A stretch of 45,727 nucleotides of DNA from Mesotaenium endlicherianum (lineage: Eukaryota; Streptophyta; Zygnematophyceae; Zygnematales; Mesotaeniaceae). Positions 39,101-45,344 of the stretch are shown piece by piece. Position 1 is the first letter of the stretch; each line of letters opens with the position of its first letter. The DNA lies in assembly GCA_009602735.1 (NCBI GenBank), contig WELA01012745.1, forward strand, positions 276,435 through 322,161. The letters are read 5' to 3'. A program made the translations under genes and the position numbers. Below the pieces are notes generated by a model that was given only the letters and a program-made list of their open reading frames with translations, did no database searches and was not told the DNA's origin.

Positions 39101-40335
39101 TGGCAGGCCCAGCTCAAGCTGAGCTGGCACAGGCTGGGTGGTCCTTTGAGATAGGGTGCTGTATTGGATGCCTGTGGTCCTGCCTTTGTATGCAACCTCT
39201 CTCGGCCACGTTGCGTACGTGTTAGCTAACCCGAGACTTTTGGGCCTTATGCTGCACCCGCCTTTTTGCTGCTGTGCTAGAGCCTAGTCTTGTGCGCAGG
39301 TGGGTGTGTGTGTGTGTGTGTGTGTGTTTGTGTGCCTGTGTGTGTGAGAGCGTGTGTGCACGCGCGTGTGTGAGGCGCTTTTCTTGGTGTCTGCTTGTGC
39401 CTGTGCACATGTGTGTGTGTATATGTAGGTCCATATCTTTCTGGTTCAATTGTGCGCATACTCAGCAGGCATTCTGACATGCGGGCTGGGATATGCGGGC
39501 GGTGTTTTCTCTCCTGTTTGTGTGTTTTGTGGCGAGCTTGAGCTGAGCAGGAGAGTCTGAAGCGGTGCATTCGCGAAGCCATGAGTCGCCGCCAGCTGGT
39601 GGCCTTCATCGTGCTGGACAACCCCGAGGAGTCCATTCTGGACATGCAGGTGCGTCCGTGTGTGCAGTGGGTCGATGGGTGCATGTGTGTGTGCACGTGT
39701 ACGTGTGGGAGAATGCTTATGTTGGTGTATATGTGACTATAGATTGCACGCAGTCATGTTTCTAGGGCACCCTCTGAGTTCTGTCCGTACCCAACTCCGT
39801 TGGACACTCTTCCACCCCTTTGATATGCACTGACGTGTTGTATTCACAAACTTTTGGTGCTGACATGTGCAGTCGGTGTCATTCACGGGAGGGGCTCCCA
39901 AGTTCACAAAGTACCTCGACACGTTCCCTTTTCCTTACTACATCCTGCTGAGAGACATCGGCGCTCTACCGCAAACGCTGGCCAACCTTCTGCGACAGGT
40001 GCCGCCATCCCTCCCTCCCTTCCTCCCGCGATGCTGTTGTCCCACAGCCTCTTGATGTGCCGAGCCAAGTGGCGTCTCTCCCCTGAGCTTGTTAAATCAG
40101 TGTGTCGGACTTGGGTGTTTCAAAAGGGAGCTTCCTCCCTCTCTTTTATCGAGTATTTCTTTGTACATGCTCATTAGGTTTCTTGCACTGCTCATGTTTC
40201 TCACCCTGTTTTATTCTTCGATTCTTGGTGTCGTGCACTCTTATGTTTTGTGCTGCTTGATTACTGACGCTGCTCTATGTTATATGTTGCAAATTGCAGT
40301 GGTTCGAGCTGATGCAGCACATGGCGACTTACTGA
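43..40335 (+). CDS. MDN1: Midasin (Rea1/MDN1) AAA+ ATPase, 5'-truncated, 54 exons
   Basis: Midasin is a single-chain hexameric-ring AAA+ ATPase of the nucleolus and nucleoplasm. It strips assembly factors (Ytm1/WDR12, Rsa4/NLE1) from pre-60S ribosomes. Seen here, in family order: AAA4 (Walker B and arginine-finger side), AAA5 with Walker [13 protein letters not shown]6 with GGPSSGKST, a helical linker of roughly 2,600 residues, a glutamate-rich tether, and a C-terminal MIDAS domain with DDSRS. The 54 exons add up to 14,076 nt including the TGA, which is divisible by three, and all junction phases agree. That gives about 4,690 residues. With the missing N terminus and AAA1-3 (about 1,300 residues in homologues) the whole protein would be near 6,000, somewhat longer than the plant, human (about 5,600) and yeast (about 4,900) proteins. 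Donors are GT except one candidate GC. Least certain are the start of exon 40, the donor of exon 18 and the starts of exons 13 and 47. The promoter and start codon lie outside the window. Confidence 0.97.
1994..2480. repeat. CA/CG-rich microsatellites in MDN1 intron 3
   Basis: Intron 3 (1987-2711) begins with a degenerate CA/CG tract right after its donor (to about 2090). It carries a second, purer CA run at about 2440-2474 that flips to GT (acacgtgtgtgt), so the RNA could fold back on itself. No exon or RNA gene is recognised in the intron. Confidence 0.8.
4454..4490. repeat. (CA)n microsatellite in MDN1 intron 7
   Basis: About 18 uninterrupted AC units, followed by tatacactca. It lies inside the intron between exons 7 and 8; the same intron has a TG-rich tract at 4777-4850 just before its acceptor. 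Confidence 0.9.
4865..7186 (+). CDS. MDN1: MDN1 exons 8-12: AAA5 domain
   Basis: Exons: 4865-4965, 5232-5321, 6145-6210, 6585-6749, 6976-7186. Exon 8 gives [19 protein letters not shown], an intact Walker A (P-loop) with Lys and Thr, and ends in RINLSEQ. Exon 9 continues [16 protein letters not shown], and exon 10 supplies Walker [13 protein letters not shown] with the catalytic Asp-Glu pair. Exon 11 has FIPELG, the sensor-1 asparagine in CQNP, and [16 protein letters not shown], the diagnostic midasin loop plus arginine finger. Exon 12 is the lid ([35 protein letters not shown]). By sequence this AAA site should be able to bind and hydrolyse ATP. Exon 10 is only 22 codons long, but both splice sites are clear. 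Confidence 0.96.
5322..6144 (+). other. MDN1 intron 9, no recognised internal feature
   Basis: An 823-base intron between the two halves of AAA5. It starts with AACCCTAA-like words (near 5340, 5370 and 5608) and otherwise shows no repeat, RNA gene or coding stretch that I can support. Confidence 0.6.
7590..10005 (+). CDS. MDN1: MDN1 exon 13 and 5' part of exon 14: AAA6 domain
   Basis: Exon 13 is 7590-8602; exon 14 begins at 9445. An alternative in-frame acceptor at 7571 would add six codons. The exon starts with the AAA5/6 connector ([17 protein letters not shown]). Then comes Walker [20 protein letters not shown] and [17 protein letters not shown]. About 110 low-complexity Gly/Ala/Pro residues interrupt the domain before [20 protein letters not shown]. 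The Walker B equivalent reads [11 protein letters not shown], so the catalytic Glu is replaced by Asn. From memory the yeast and plant proteins also have Asn at this point, so AAA6 is probably a non-hydrolysing site. Exon 14 adds [30 protein letters not shown] and [15 protein letters not shown] (arginine finger), then a lid helix ending near 10,005. Confidence 0.95.
9113..9185. repeat. TA-rich microsatellite in MDN1 intron 13
   Basis: Alternating TA tracts with gta/tgc interruptions in the 842-base intron (8603-9444) between exons 13 and 14. The start of the same intron holds ccctaaaccctaa at about 8645. Confidence 0.75.
9813..12527. repeat. Clustered imperfect palindrome GCGAGCNCTTGCTCAAT in MDN1 linker exons
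   Basis: Copies by eye: 9813-9829, 9858-9874 and 9981-9997 on +, 10716-10732 on - (reverse complement), 12511-12527 on +. Each contains GAGC-N4-GCTC half-sites. A partial copy lies in an intron near 27551 (reverse orientation). In exons it encodes mostly RALAQ or, reversed, EQALA. Confidence 0.7.
10006..14312 (+). CDS. MDN1: MDN1 exons 14 (3' part) to 19: start of the helical linker
   Basis: Exons: 14 to 11403, 15 11857-12046, 16 12390-12571, 17 13388-13720, 18 14044-14088, 19 14180-14312. Exon 14 (1,959 nt overall) is the second largest in the gene. It encodes an Ala/Leu-rich helical stretch with several ALAQ/ALAK segments that share the same 17-base word (see repeats). Exon 15 contains [13 protein letters not shown], the conserved HGGHP landmark of the midasin linker. 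Exon 19 has [13 protein letters not shown], also recognisable. The exon 18 donor is uncertain: only an end at about 14088 keeps exon 19 in the homologous frame. The linker connects the AAA ring to the tether and swings during remodelling in characterised Rea1. Confidence 0.88.
11553..11625. repeat. TA/TG-rich tract in MDN1 intron 14
   Basis: Alternating tatata and gtatgtata units within the 453-base intron 11404-11856. Nothing else is recognised in that intron. Confidence 0.7.
12572..12810. repeat. TG-rich tract at the 5' end of MDN1 intron 16
   Basis: Directly downstream of the donor gtaagc the intron is dominated by gtgtg, gcgtgcgtg and gtgcgcg words for about 240 bases. The rest of the intron (to 13387) shows nothing recognisable. 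Confidence 0.65.
14762..18704 (+). CDS. MDN1: MDN1 exons 20-26: helical linker
   Basis: Exons: 14762-15005, 15480-15627, 15980-16069, 16603-16762, 17189-17343, 17718-17831, 18537-18704. Each ends on a clean GT donor and joins in phase. Recognisable linker landmarks are [14 protein letters not shown] (exon 20), [15 protein letters not shown] (exon 23), [17 protein letters not shown] followed by [12 protein letters not shown] (exon 24, equivalent to the plant WLYLGLLRFNLLL...DPAMK stretch), the coiled-coil-like RRRVEELA...[17 protein letters not shown] (exon 25) and [14 protein letters not shown] (exon 26). The exon 26 end (ALSWQ) joins exon 27 ([15 protein letters not shown]) with the spacing remembered from plant midasins. 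The sequencing gap in intron 26 therefore probably hides no exon. Confidence 0.88.
17990..18520 (+). repeat. Degenerate AACCCTAA-like array in MDN1 intron 25
   Basis: Intron 25 (17832-18536) is built largely from variants of the plant-type telomere unit on the sense strand: gaaaccctatt, taacctaacc, gggccctaaag, gttgaaccctac, ctaaaacccctg, taccctagcc and caaaccctaaac. Copies are diverged and irregularly spaced. Related short words occur at 5338-5380, 6815-6850, 8644-8660, 16072-16135 and 37905-37950. Confidence 0.6.
18855..19339. repeat. (CT)n microsatellite interrupted by assembly gap, MDN1 intron 26
   Basis: About 23 CT units precede and 40 follow a run of 359 Ns (18901-19259). The array lies wholly inside intron 26 (18705-19817), a polypyrimidine on the sense strand. 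The Ns represent an unresolved stretch of the same array or sequence next to it. Protein continuity from exon 26 to 27 suggests no exon is lost. Confidence 0.9.
19818..23964 (+). CDS. MDN1: MDN1 exons 27-33: helical linker
   Basis: Exons: 19818-19982, 20309-20605, 21167-21397, 22066-22230, 22740-22815, 23147-23298, 23718-23964. Landmarks: [15 protein letters not shown] (27), [10 protein letters not shown] (28), [11 protein letters not shown] with an acidic DE-rich tail (29), [13 protein letters not shown] (31), [14 protein letters not shown] (32), and [20 protein letters not shown] with [20 protein letters not shown] (33). The last closely resembles the plant FLNEWEDHPAL...PLAKALLGLQFLLNK stretch as I remember it. 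Exon 31 has no usable GT donor before its in-frame stop. The phase and the homology both fit a GC donor after position 22815 (see findings). Confidence 0.9.
20008..20155. repeat. Polypyrimidine (CTCCTC) tract in MDN1 intron 27
   Basis: Nearly unbroken C/T sequence ending in tandem ctc triplets. It is intronic and too far from the acceptor at 20308 to be an ordinary branch/polypyrimidine tract. Confidence 0.7.
21398..22065 (+). other. MDN1 intron 29, no recognised internal feature
   Basis: A 668-base intron with a C-rich stretch after the donor, a T run near 21790 and a ttttc repeat near 21829-21847. No exon or RNA gene is recognised. Confidence 0.55.
24121..30020 (+). CDS. MDN1: MDN1 exons 34-43: helical linker
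   Basis: Exons: 24121-24233, 24817-24896, 25367-25480, 25822-25890, 26478-26634, 27145-27371, about 28023-28183, 28587-28855, 29342-29593, 29820-30020. Landmarks: [16 protein letters not shown] (34), [18 protein letters not shown] across junction 35/36, [13 protein letters not shown] (37), [20 protein letters not shown] with [13 protein letters not shown] (38, the plant KLRKLIQKY region), EILKQPIM (39), [22 protein letters not shown] (40/41 region, in exon 41) and [19 protein letters not shown] (42). Exon 40 is weakest: acceptors at 28013, 28022 and 28076 all keep the frame. A start of 28023 or 28077 is most plausible. Single ambiguous bases at 25965 and 29052 are intronic. Confidence 0.87.
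26829..26885. repeat. (TA)n/(TG)n tract in MDN1 intron 38
   Basis: Alternating ta, ctat and gtgtgt units in the intron between exons 38 and 39. Confidence 0.75.
27447..27501. repeat. (TA)n microsatellite in MDN1 intron 39
   Basis: An approximately 35-base pure TA run with degenerate flanks, inside the intron 27372-28022. The rest of the intron contains a partial copy of the CTTGCTCAAT word (near 27551) but no recognised gene. Confidence 0.85.
30593..34298 (+). CDS. MDN1: MDN1 exons 44-48: end of linker, entry to acidic tether
   Basis: Exons: 30593-30754, 31555-31815, 32448-32894, 33399-33545, 34089-34298. Exon 45 contains [11 protein letters not shown]. Exon 46 is an Ala/Glu/Asp-rich segment with a long acidic run. 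Exon 47 gives [20 protein letters not shown]. Exon 48 is diagnostic for midasins: [19 protein letters not shown], then [15 protein letters not shown] and QLLGT immediately before the acidic region. Intron 46 (32895-33398) holds a 53-base TA run followed by GT. A small extra exon there cannot be excluded, because the start of exon 47 is supported only by phase and a gagcag acceptor. Confidence 0.9.
30780..30955. repeat. TA/CA-rich tract in MDN1 intron 44
   Basis: About 175 bases of alternating acata, tatat and gtata units after the exon 44 donor. The remainder of the 800-base intron (to 31554) has no recognised content. Confidence 0.75.
31938..31991. repeat. (GT)n microsatellite in MDN1 intron 45
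   Basis: About 25 GT units on the sense strand in intron 31816-32447, preceded by a GCGCGTGCGC stretch. Two GCCAGGTGGC-like words (32362 and about 32384) lie in the same intron. Confidence 0.9.
33127..33200. repeat. Compound (TA)n(GT)n microsatellite in MDN1 intron 46
   Basis: About 53 bases of TA followed by about 19 of GT, then further TA-rich sequence to about 33265. A near-copy of the flank ctgtatgtagacatgca occurs on both sides (33110 and 33229), suggesting a local duplication. Confidence 0.85.
33546..34088 (+). other. MDN1 intron 47, TG-rich
   Basis: A 543-base intron dominated by gtgtgtg, gcgtgcg and gtatgtg words on the sense strand until about 33970, then pyrimidine-rich to the acceptor acgacag. 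Nothing else is recognised. Confidence 0.6.
34885..35251. other. Assembly gap in MDN1 intron 48
   Basis: 367 Ns flanked by G-rich sequence (gggggtggggg and ggagaggggagggg), inside the intron between the GTGMGEGEG exon and the acidic exon. A G-rich array is the likely cause of the gap. The adjoining exons join as expected for midasin. Confidence 0.95.
35369..37684 (+). CDS. MDN1: MDN1 exon 49: Asp/Glu-rich tether
   Basis: A single uninterrupted 772-codon exon with acceptor gcctgcag and donor gtgggt. It opens [19 protein letters not shown] and soon reads [20 protein letters not shown], the conserved start of the midasin acidic domain. Most of the rest is Glu, Lys, Gly, Asp and Ala. The exon ends with a conserved basic helical block ([29 protein letters not shown]) that precedes MIDAS. 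The coding strand is almost pure purine (gaggaggag runs), so the antisense strand shows long spurious open frames. In known midasins this flexible acidic arm lets the MIDAS domain reach its substrates. It may also mimic nucleic acid, which is inference. The exon is larger than any other here, and interruption by introns may have been avoided or lost. Confidence 0.95.
37976..40335 (+). CDS. MDN1: MDN1 exons 50-54: C-terminal MIDAS (VWA-like) domain and stop
   Basis: Exons: 37976-38257, 38898-39080, 39551-39649, 39873-39998, 40300-40335 (stop TGA at 40333-40335). Exon 50 carries [20 protein letters not shown] and the metal-ion-dependent adhesion motif [13 protein letters not shown] (Asp-x-Ser-x-Ser). 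Exon 51 has [18 protein letters not shown] (candidate MIDAS Thr) and [13 protein letters not shown] (third metal-loop Asp). Exons 52-54 read [47 protein letters not shown] and the C-terminal [11 protein letters not shown]. In the family this domain binds the acidic MIDAS-interaction Glu of the Ytm1 and Rsa4 UBL domains through a divalent cation. The ending matches the usual midasin WFE(L/F)M terminus, so the stop is authentic. Confidence 0.97.
38258..38897 (+). other. MDN1 intron 50, no recognised internal feature
   Basis: A 640-base intron inside the MIDAS domain. It has a pyrimidine-rich block at about 38310-38460 and a GCCACCTGGC word at 38873 close to the acceptor. No gene or RNA is recognised. 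Confidence 0.55.
39302..39327. repeat. (GT)n microsatellite in MDN1 intron 51
   Basis: A short pure GT run with degenerate GT sequence to about 39420, in the intron between exons 51 and 52. Confidence 0.8.
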
Positions 40336-40760
40336 GGGAGGAGCTAGCAGCGACCTTGGCCTTGCTCACTTTGTGCCACCCTCCAGAAAAGCGGAAAAGA
40401 GCAGCGGTGATCAAGCGAGACACCGTCAGTGTCAGGGTGATAGATGCAATAGAAAACCGTGCCTGCACCATGCGTGCTAGCCTTTTAAGAGCTAGCGCTC
40501 CAGGAGGCCTTATTTGCCTGCCAAAGATGGTGAGGGTAATTGAGCATTTTGTTTTCTTGGAGGCTCGCTGCCGAAGAAAAAGCGCAATGGGAGAGAGGGG
40601 GCCAGTCAAGAGTCCGAGAGCATCCATTAGGTCAACACTTGGCTTTTCCCAGGTGCCCAACTGGCCAGCGTAGAATGATGTCCACCAATTGCATGTGAAA
40701 AACGTGCACAAATGCAATAACTGTACTGCACGTGTAAATAATCTCTCAGGACAAGATCAA
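40336..40760 (+). other. Probable MDN1 3' UTR with candidate polyadenylation signal
   Basis: After the TGA the sequence stays GC-moderate for about 340 bases and then turns AT-rich. A TGTAA pentamer lies at 40733-40737. TGTAA is the established poly(A) signal of chlorophyte green algae, and no earlier TGTAA was seen after the stop. The UTR end near 40750 is therefore inferred. A frame shifted relative to the last exon stays open to 40673, but it has no homology I recognise. Confidence 0.35.
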
Positions 40761-42428
40761 TTCTTTTTGCTTCCTTCATTTTCACTGCGCACACACACCG
40801 GCCCCTCAGATTAGTAATGCTACGGAGGAAGTCTTACTCATGCAAATCATTACAAAGCATGCTTTGAACCACTGTCTTTTGATAACGTACTAATTTCAAA
40901 TTTTGCCATAATTAGTGGTACACAAAAGAACGCCATAGTCAAAAGCTTTGGTGATGTACTCATTGGCTATTTCGCGAAAAACAGTGGTAGTCAACATATA
41001 CCTTTGCGTTGACTAGTGGTATGCAAGAGAATGGCACACTTGCAATATAGGCCAGCAAATTGTACACAAATCTACCTTCAATTTGTAGCATTGAACAGTG
41101 GCACACAAACAAAGTTTGTATCAGCTGGATTTGGTGCTACACAGATTTTCGCATACATACATATATATACATTTAATTATCCAATCATTTGTTCATATAT
41201 ACATTCATATGTTTATATTTACATATATATAAGGTGCGAATCTCAATACACATATTAGTCTTGACTACAAAATATCTATAGCAAGCTAGTCTTGACTTAC
41301 ATTTAACTTGTGATAGTCAGATTTGACCCTCACTTCTGGAATATGTTCACACTAGCTTATCATCCTTTTCAATCTTTTCCAAATGTAGCAGTGCGCAAAA
41401 TGTACTCTCTTTAAAAATTACAGTCGTGCAATGGTTGTACCTTCAAGTTGTGGCCAGAAAGATGAATGTTGTGAAAGGACATTAGGTAGGAGATGTTATT
41501 TTGCATACAAAAAAAAAAAAAGCGGTGCAACTTTCCAAATGTGACATGAAAAGTTCAACTCTTAATGCGCGATGTGGTGTGATCTCATAACACAGAAAGC
41601 ACAAATTGGACACGAAGAGGTGCAATTCTAACCCGCAAAATCAAAGACCAATGACTAATGACAGTAAGCATAGTTAATCTCAAACTTGGTCTGCCTGCGT
41701 TGGATACTTTCCCATTTCAGCACAAATTCAAGTGTAGTCTTACTCCTTTACCCTCCCTCCCGAGCATACGTAGATTGCGATTTCCTTTCAATATACTCTG
41801 TCCTAAAAATGTTATTTCCCCTGACAAATGAAGTGGTGCCAAAAGTGTACCTCCCTCATAGATTGTGGTGGTGAGATTAATAATCCCTTGAGAATTTTAA
41901 AGCTAGATGCAAGCATATTTTCCCTACAACAGTGTATGGAAGTCCACAACCTGCGGGTTTCAGAAGGCTGTGGTCGAAGACATGGTAACTTTTGTAATCT
42001 GGTACAAGAAAGTACGTCAAATTGCGAAGTGTAGTGGCACACTTTTTTTTCTATTCAAAATGAACTATACTGGTACTTAACGTGGGCCTTCTTCAGCAAT
42101 GAGTCACATGCTGAGGATCTAGAGGTTGCTACACAGCTTGACTTGAATCCCCCACGTAGTCAATTGGTACATGATATTGTTACAAGTAGGCATTTGTCCT
42201 TTCTGGCAAAAATCCAAAAGTGATACACATTGTATAGAATCAATCAGTAGGTAAGCAACAGGAACTTTCTCTAAACACCACATGACCAATGAATCGCAGG
42301 GGTATTAGCATCCACGCAAAATGATATGGTACTTGAAGTACCTTTGGGCAGCTTGTAGAGCCAAAAGATACATATTGTGAATGAGCTGTTATCTCATCTG
42401 TGCATTTTAAAATTCAATCTCAAAAATT
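40761..42428. other. AT-richer intergenic spacer, no gene recognised
   Basis: Composition changes sharply from the GC-rich MDN1 locus. The stretch has no long open frame on either strand and no tRNA or rRNA that I can recognise. It contains a 12-base A run near 41510 and several loosely similar words of the type gtggtac / gtggcacac (for example near 40915, 40984, 41016, 41096, 42033). These could be remains of a degenerate repeat. I see no intact mobile-element termini. The GCCASSTGGC word that is frequent in MDN1 was not seen here. Confidence 0.5.
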
Positions 42429-43054
42429 CAGATTGTCATCTCAATTGAGGATATTGAGCAGCTCCTACATTCGGTCCAGAAGCTGCCCCTCGATGCCCGG
42501 CGGCCAGCCACATGCTGCGGTATCCCAGCTCTGTTGCCTGTGGCACCACAATGACAGCAACAATGACATCAACAGCGGCAGCATCGGATGATGCGGTTGC
42601 ACCTGCAGCGGCTGGTGCTGGAGCGGCAGCATCTGCGGGTGGAGCAGCAGCGGAGCGCCAACATCTGCAGGTGCAGGTGGAGTAGCAGAAGCTGCTGTTG
42701 GAGCAACAGCATAAGCAGGTGGAGCAGCTGCGAAAACAGCTGCAAGAACAGCAGCTGCAATTACAGCACCAATTGCGGTCGATCATCATGCGTTTGGACA
42801 ATTTGCAAGCGCTCTCTAGCAATGGGTCAGCAGAGTCGTCCCAAGACCCCCCGACTCCATTGACAAATGCAGAAGGTCGACTTCCAGGTGACGAACTGGC
42901 GTTCCCTGCAACACGGGGCGCTATCAGGAACATGACGGACCAAGATGTAATCACACAACTGGGTTTCTATGGCGTGGGCGATGACGGCAGGGTCGACGTC
43001 AACCGCAAGCGCATGTGTCTCTTCGTGGGCGTGCGTAACACCATTTTTTTGTGA
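42429..43054 (+). pseudogene. Broken glutamine-rich coiled-coil coding relic
   Basis: Two overlapping frames look protein-like. In the first, after an acceptor-like ttcag, codons from about 42432 read IVISIEDIEQLLHSVQKLP and on to a TGA near 42552. In a second frame an ATG at 42551 opens an Ala/Gly-rich stretch interrupted by an in-frame TAG at 42683-42685. This frame continues as a heptad-like Gln/Leu-rich segment (QVEQLRKQLQEQQLQLQHQL) and ends DGRVDVNRKRMCLFVGVRN with a stop at 43052-43054. The frame change and internal stop suggest a decayed gene or retroelement gag-like protein. The function is not recognised. Alternatives are a spliced small gene or chance coding within a CAG-type low-complexity tract. 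Confidence 0.35.
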
Positions 43055-43436
43055 AACCAAGTGATACACTTCTCCCGAACGCGATAGAATTTCAACTCGC
43101 TTTTGTGACTTTTGCCCGCTTTGTTTGTTATGAAATCATGTCAAGGACTACAAATGTTTGACTCTGCCTATCGCGTTGTGCAAGAACTGGCTCCGATTGC
43201 ATGTTTGGATTTTTGTGCAGTTCTGCAAATGACCATATTGGTGTGGTATAACTCTCCGACTCACCAATGACTTGAAGTGTTCAGCAATTTTGGCGTCATT
43301 CACTCTCAATAAGTTTTGAGTATATGCTCAACTACGCAGTGCGACCAACATGAGGATTCAAACATTATATCTCAGCAAGGCACCAAGAAATCACAGTTCT
43401 TACGGATGTACACGTGCATAAGCATAGAGCCCATAT

Positions 43437-45344
43437 CTACACCTGAATGCTGCTATACTTGTCCGCAATCGCGCCCGCCCGCAACTTCTGGTCCTTGATG
43501 TGCTGCAGCGTGTTGTCATAGAATGCATCGACAGCCGGATCGCACGTGATGCTCTCGCTCTGCATCTCGCCATTGACGAGCTCTATGAGGCCTTGGATGA
43601 CGACATCTGTTACGTGGGGGTTGTCCTGATCGAAGTAGTACAAGTATCTGATACAAACGCACACCCACATGCATAACAACATATGTGCGTGAGTTTTCTC
43701 TTCTTTGTACATTTGCAAATATGTATGCGTTAAGAGAATTGTGGCAGAACGCAATGACAAGTACTGTCATGTCCAAAGAGAAGTCGAAATTCATGACATG
43801 AAAATGAAAAATGATATACCAGCATCAACAATTTAGTGGACGACCTGATGATGCCAGGTTGACAAACTGCAATGGTTTCAGCAAACAACTTGCCAGGAGC
43901 AGGAATGCAGGCAAGCAAGAAAACCAGATAGGCCAACTAGCATCACAGCAGCAATAACCATGACAACAAGGCGCCCTTCTCATACTCCCCGCAATTTCAT
44001 ATGTGCACACACGACTAGGGCTAACTGATAGGATCGAAAAGCATGGTCTAGGGCTAGCGAGCAGCGAGCTAGGGCTAGAGTTCAGGCTGAGGCTAGTGCA
44101 GGCTGAAGCCAGAATGTGGGCAGGGGCTAGGGTTTATCTTAAGACTGCAGTTTGGGCTAGGGCTAGAGCCAGAGCTGAGGCGAGAGAGTGGGCTAGCCTC
44201 GAGGATAGTAGGGCCTAGTTGCTGGGCTACGGCCGGAATCAGGCTGGGCTAGGGTAAGGGTTCAATGGGTTTAAGCTCACAGCCCAGGTCTAAGAGCAAA
44301 GGGCCCGGGGGCGCGGGGCTGCAGAAAATAGGAGAGAGAGAGAGTCGACGCACTTGTTGAGGATCTCGACAAAGAGAGCGACAGAGCCGGCCACTCCGCG
44401 GGAGGCGCTCGCCATCTGCTGGGCCGCGTTGGCAATCCTGAGCGCTCTCTTCAGACACAGCACCACCCTGCACCCCCAGGCCCCCGTGGCATGGGTACGG
44501 GTCATGGGAGTGTCACATTTGTTTGCGTGTGTGCGTGTCGGCAGGTGCACATGGGTAGAGAACGGGCGGGGGGGGGGCGAGTGAGTGGGTGAGTTCTAAG
44601 AGGGTGGAGTTTGTCAAAGCATGTGCGCAATCTCACACAAGCACACCCACAGATACAGAAAGGCAGCTTCCTCTCTGAGCAGCCCGATGAGTAAACTGGC
44701 AGCTGGCATGTAGATGAAGGACAAAAAGCACAAGCCTTGAGCATCCAAAGGAGCCCAGGAGGGAGCTGTCGTGGACCAGACTTGAAGTGGCGATACAAGG
44801 GCAACAGTAAGGCCTGTCACCAACGCTCCACCCCTCCTGAGTCTCATCAGCAAGACTGCATAAGCCCCCCTCTTAAGCCTCACCCTCCCCCCCCTTCCAC
44901 ACATTGCCCCCACATGCAGAACGACCACAACAATTCTTTCCGATAAATTCCGAGAAGCACAAAAACACGATGATACCAAGACACACACGTAGGAAAACAA
45001 CCAATGCACGCAAGTGAACTTACACGCTTGAACAAGAGCTCTTGAGATGAGGCGAGCCGAGCATGAAGCACAAAAAGAGAACGGGAGTAGAGAGAGAGGG
45101 AGAGTAGAAGAGCGGGAGCAGAAGCAGGCGCGTACCGCTCGCCGTCGCGGGGGGGACCCTGGGCGGCACTGTCATCGCTGTCAGCGTCTGCGGAAGTGGG
45201 GACAGAGGAAGAGGGCGAGGAGTCGACGGCAGGGGCACGGGAAGACGAGGAGGAGGAGGAGGAGGAGGAGGCGGGCCAGAAGAGGTGGGAGCACGCGCAC
45301 ACCGCACGGCACTGGTCCGCCTTCTTCAGCAGCTTCGCCGAGTA
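43437..45344 (-). CDS. VPS35: VPS35 retromer core subunit, C-terminal part (5'-truncated)
   Basis: VPS35 is the alpha-solenoid scaffold of retromer. It binds VPS26 and VPS29 on endosomes and recycles receptors to the Golgi and plasma membrane. Three - strand exons: 45136-45344, 44354-44467, 43437-43647 (stop at 43437-43439), 534 nt in phase. Exon one reads YSAKLLKKADQCRAVCACSHLFW. Exon two gives LCLKRALRIANAAQQM and VALFVEILNK. Exon three gives YLYYFDQDNPHVT, IQGLIELVNGEMQSES and DKYSSIQV at the C terminus. These match the plant VPS35 C terminus almost word for word as I remember it. Between HLFW and DGER there is an unusual insertion of about 43 residues rich in Ser, Pro, Ala and Asp, where plants have a short loop. 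The start at 45344 is an acceptor (gagcag), not a start codon; the rest of the gene lies beyond or in unresolved sequence to 45727. Confidence 0.93.
44010..44270 (-). repeat. CTAGCCCTA-like degenerate array in VPS35 intron
   Basis: The intron 43648-44353 of VPS35 contains many gggctag / tagggctag / gggctagggttta words on +, that is ctagccctaaacc-like on the VPS35 sense strand. They are diverged and not in perfect tandem. The words resemble those in MDN1 intron 25. Confidence 0.6.
44468..45135 (-). other. VPS35 intron, no recognised internal feature
   Basis: A 668-base intron between the HLFW/DGER exon and the LCLKRALRIANAAQQM exon. It is low in repeats apart from short G runs near 44570 and a GGCAGCTGGCA word near 44698. 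No coding stretch is supported. Confidence 0.55.

Noticed and set aside
40089..40673. 194-codon + frame overlapping the last MDN1 exon
   Set aside because: It overlaps the [11 protein letters not shown] exon in another frame, has no recognisable domain and includes intron sequence; it is most likely 3' UTR noise.
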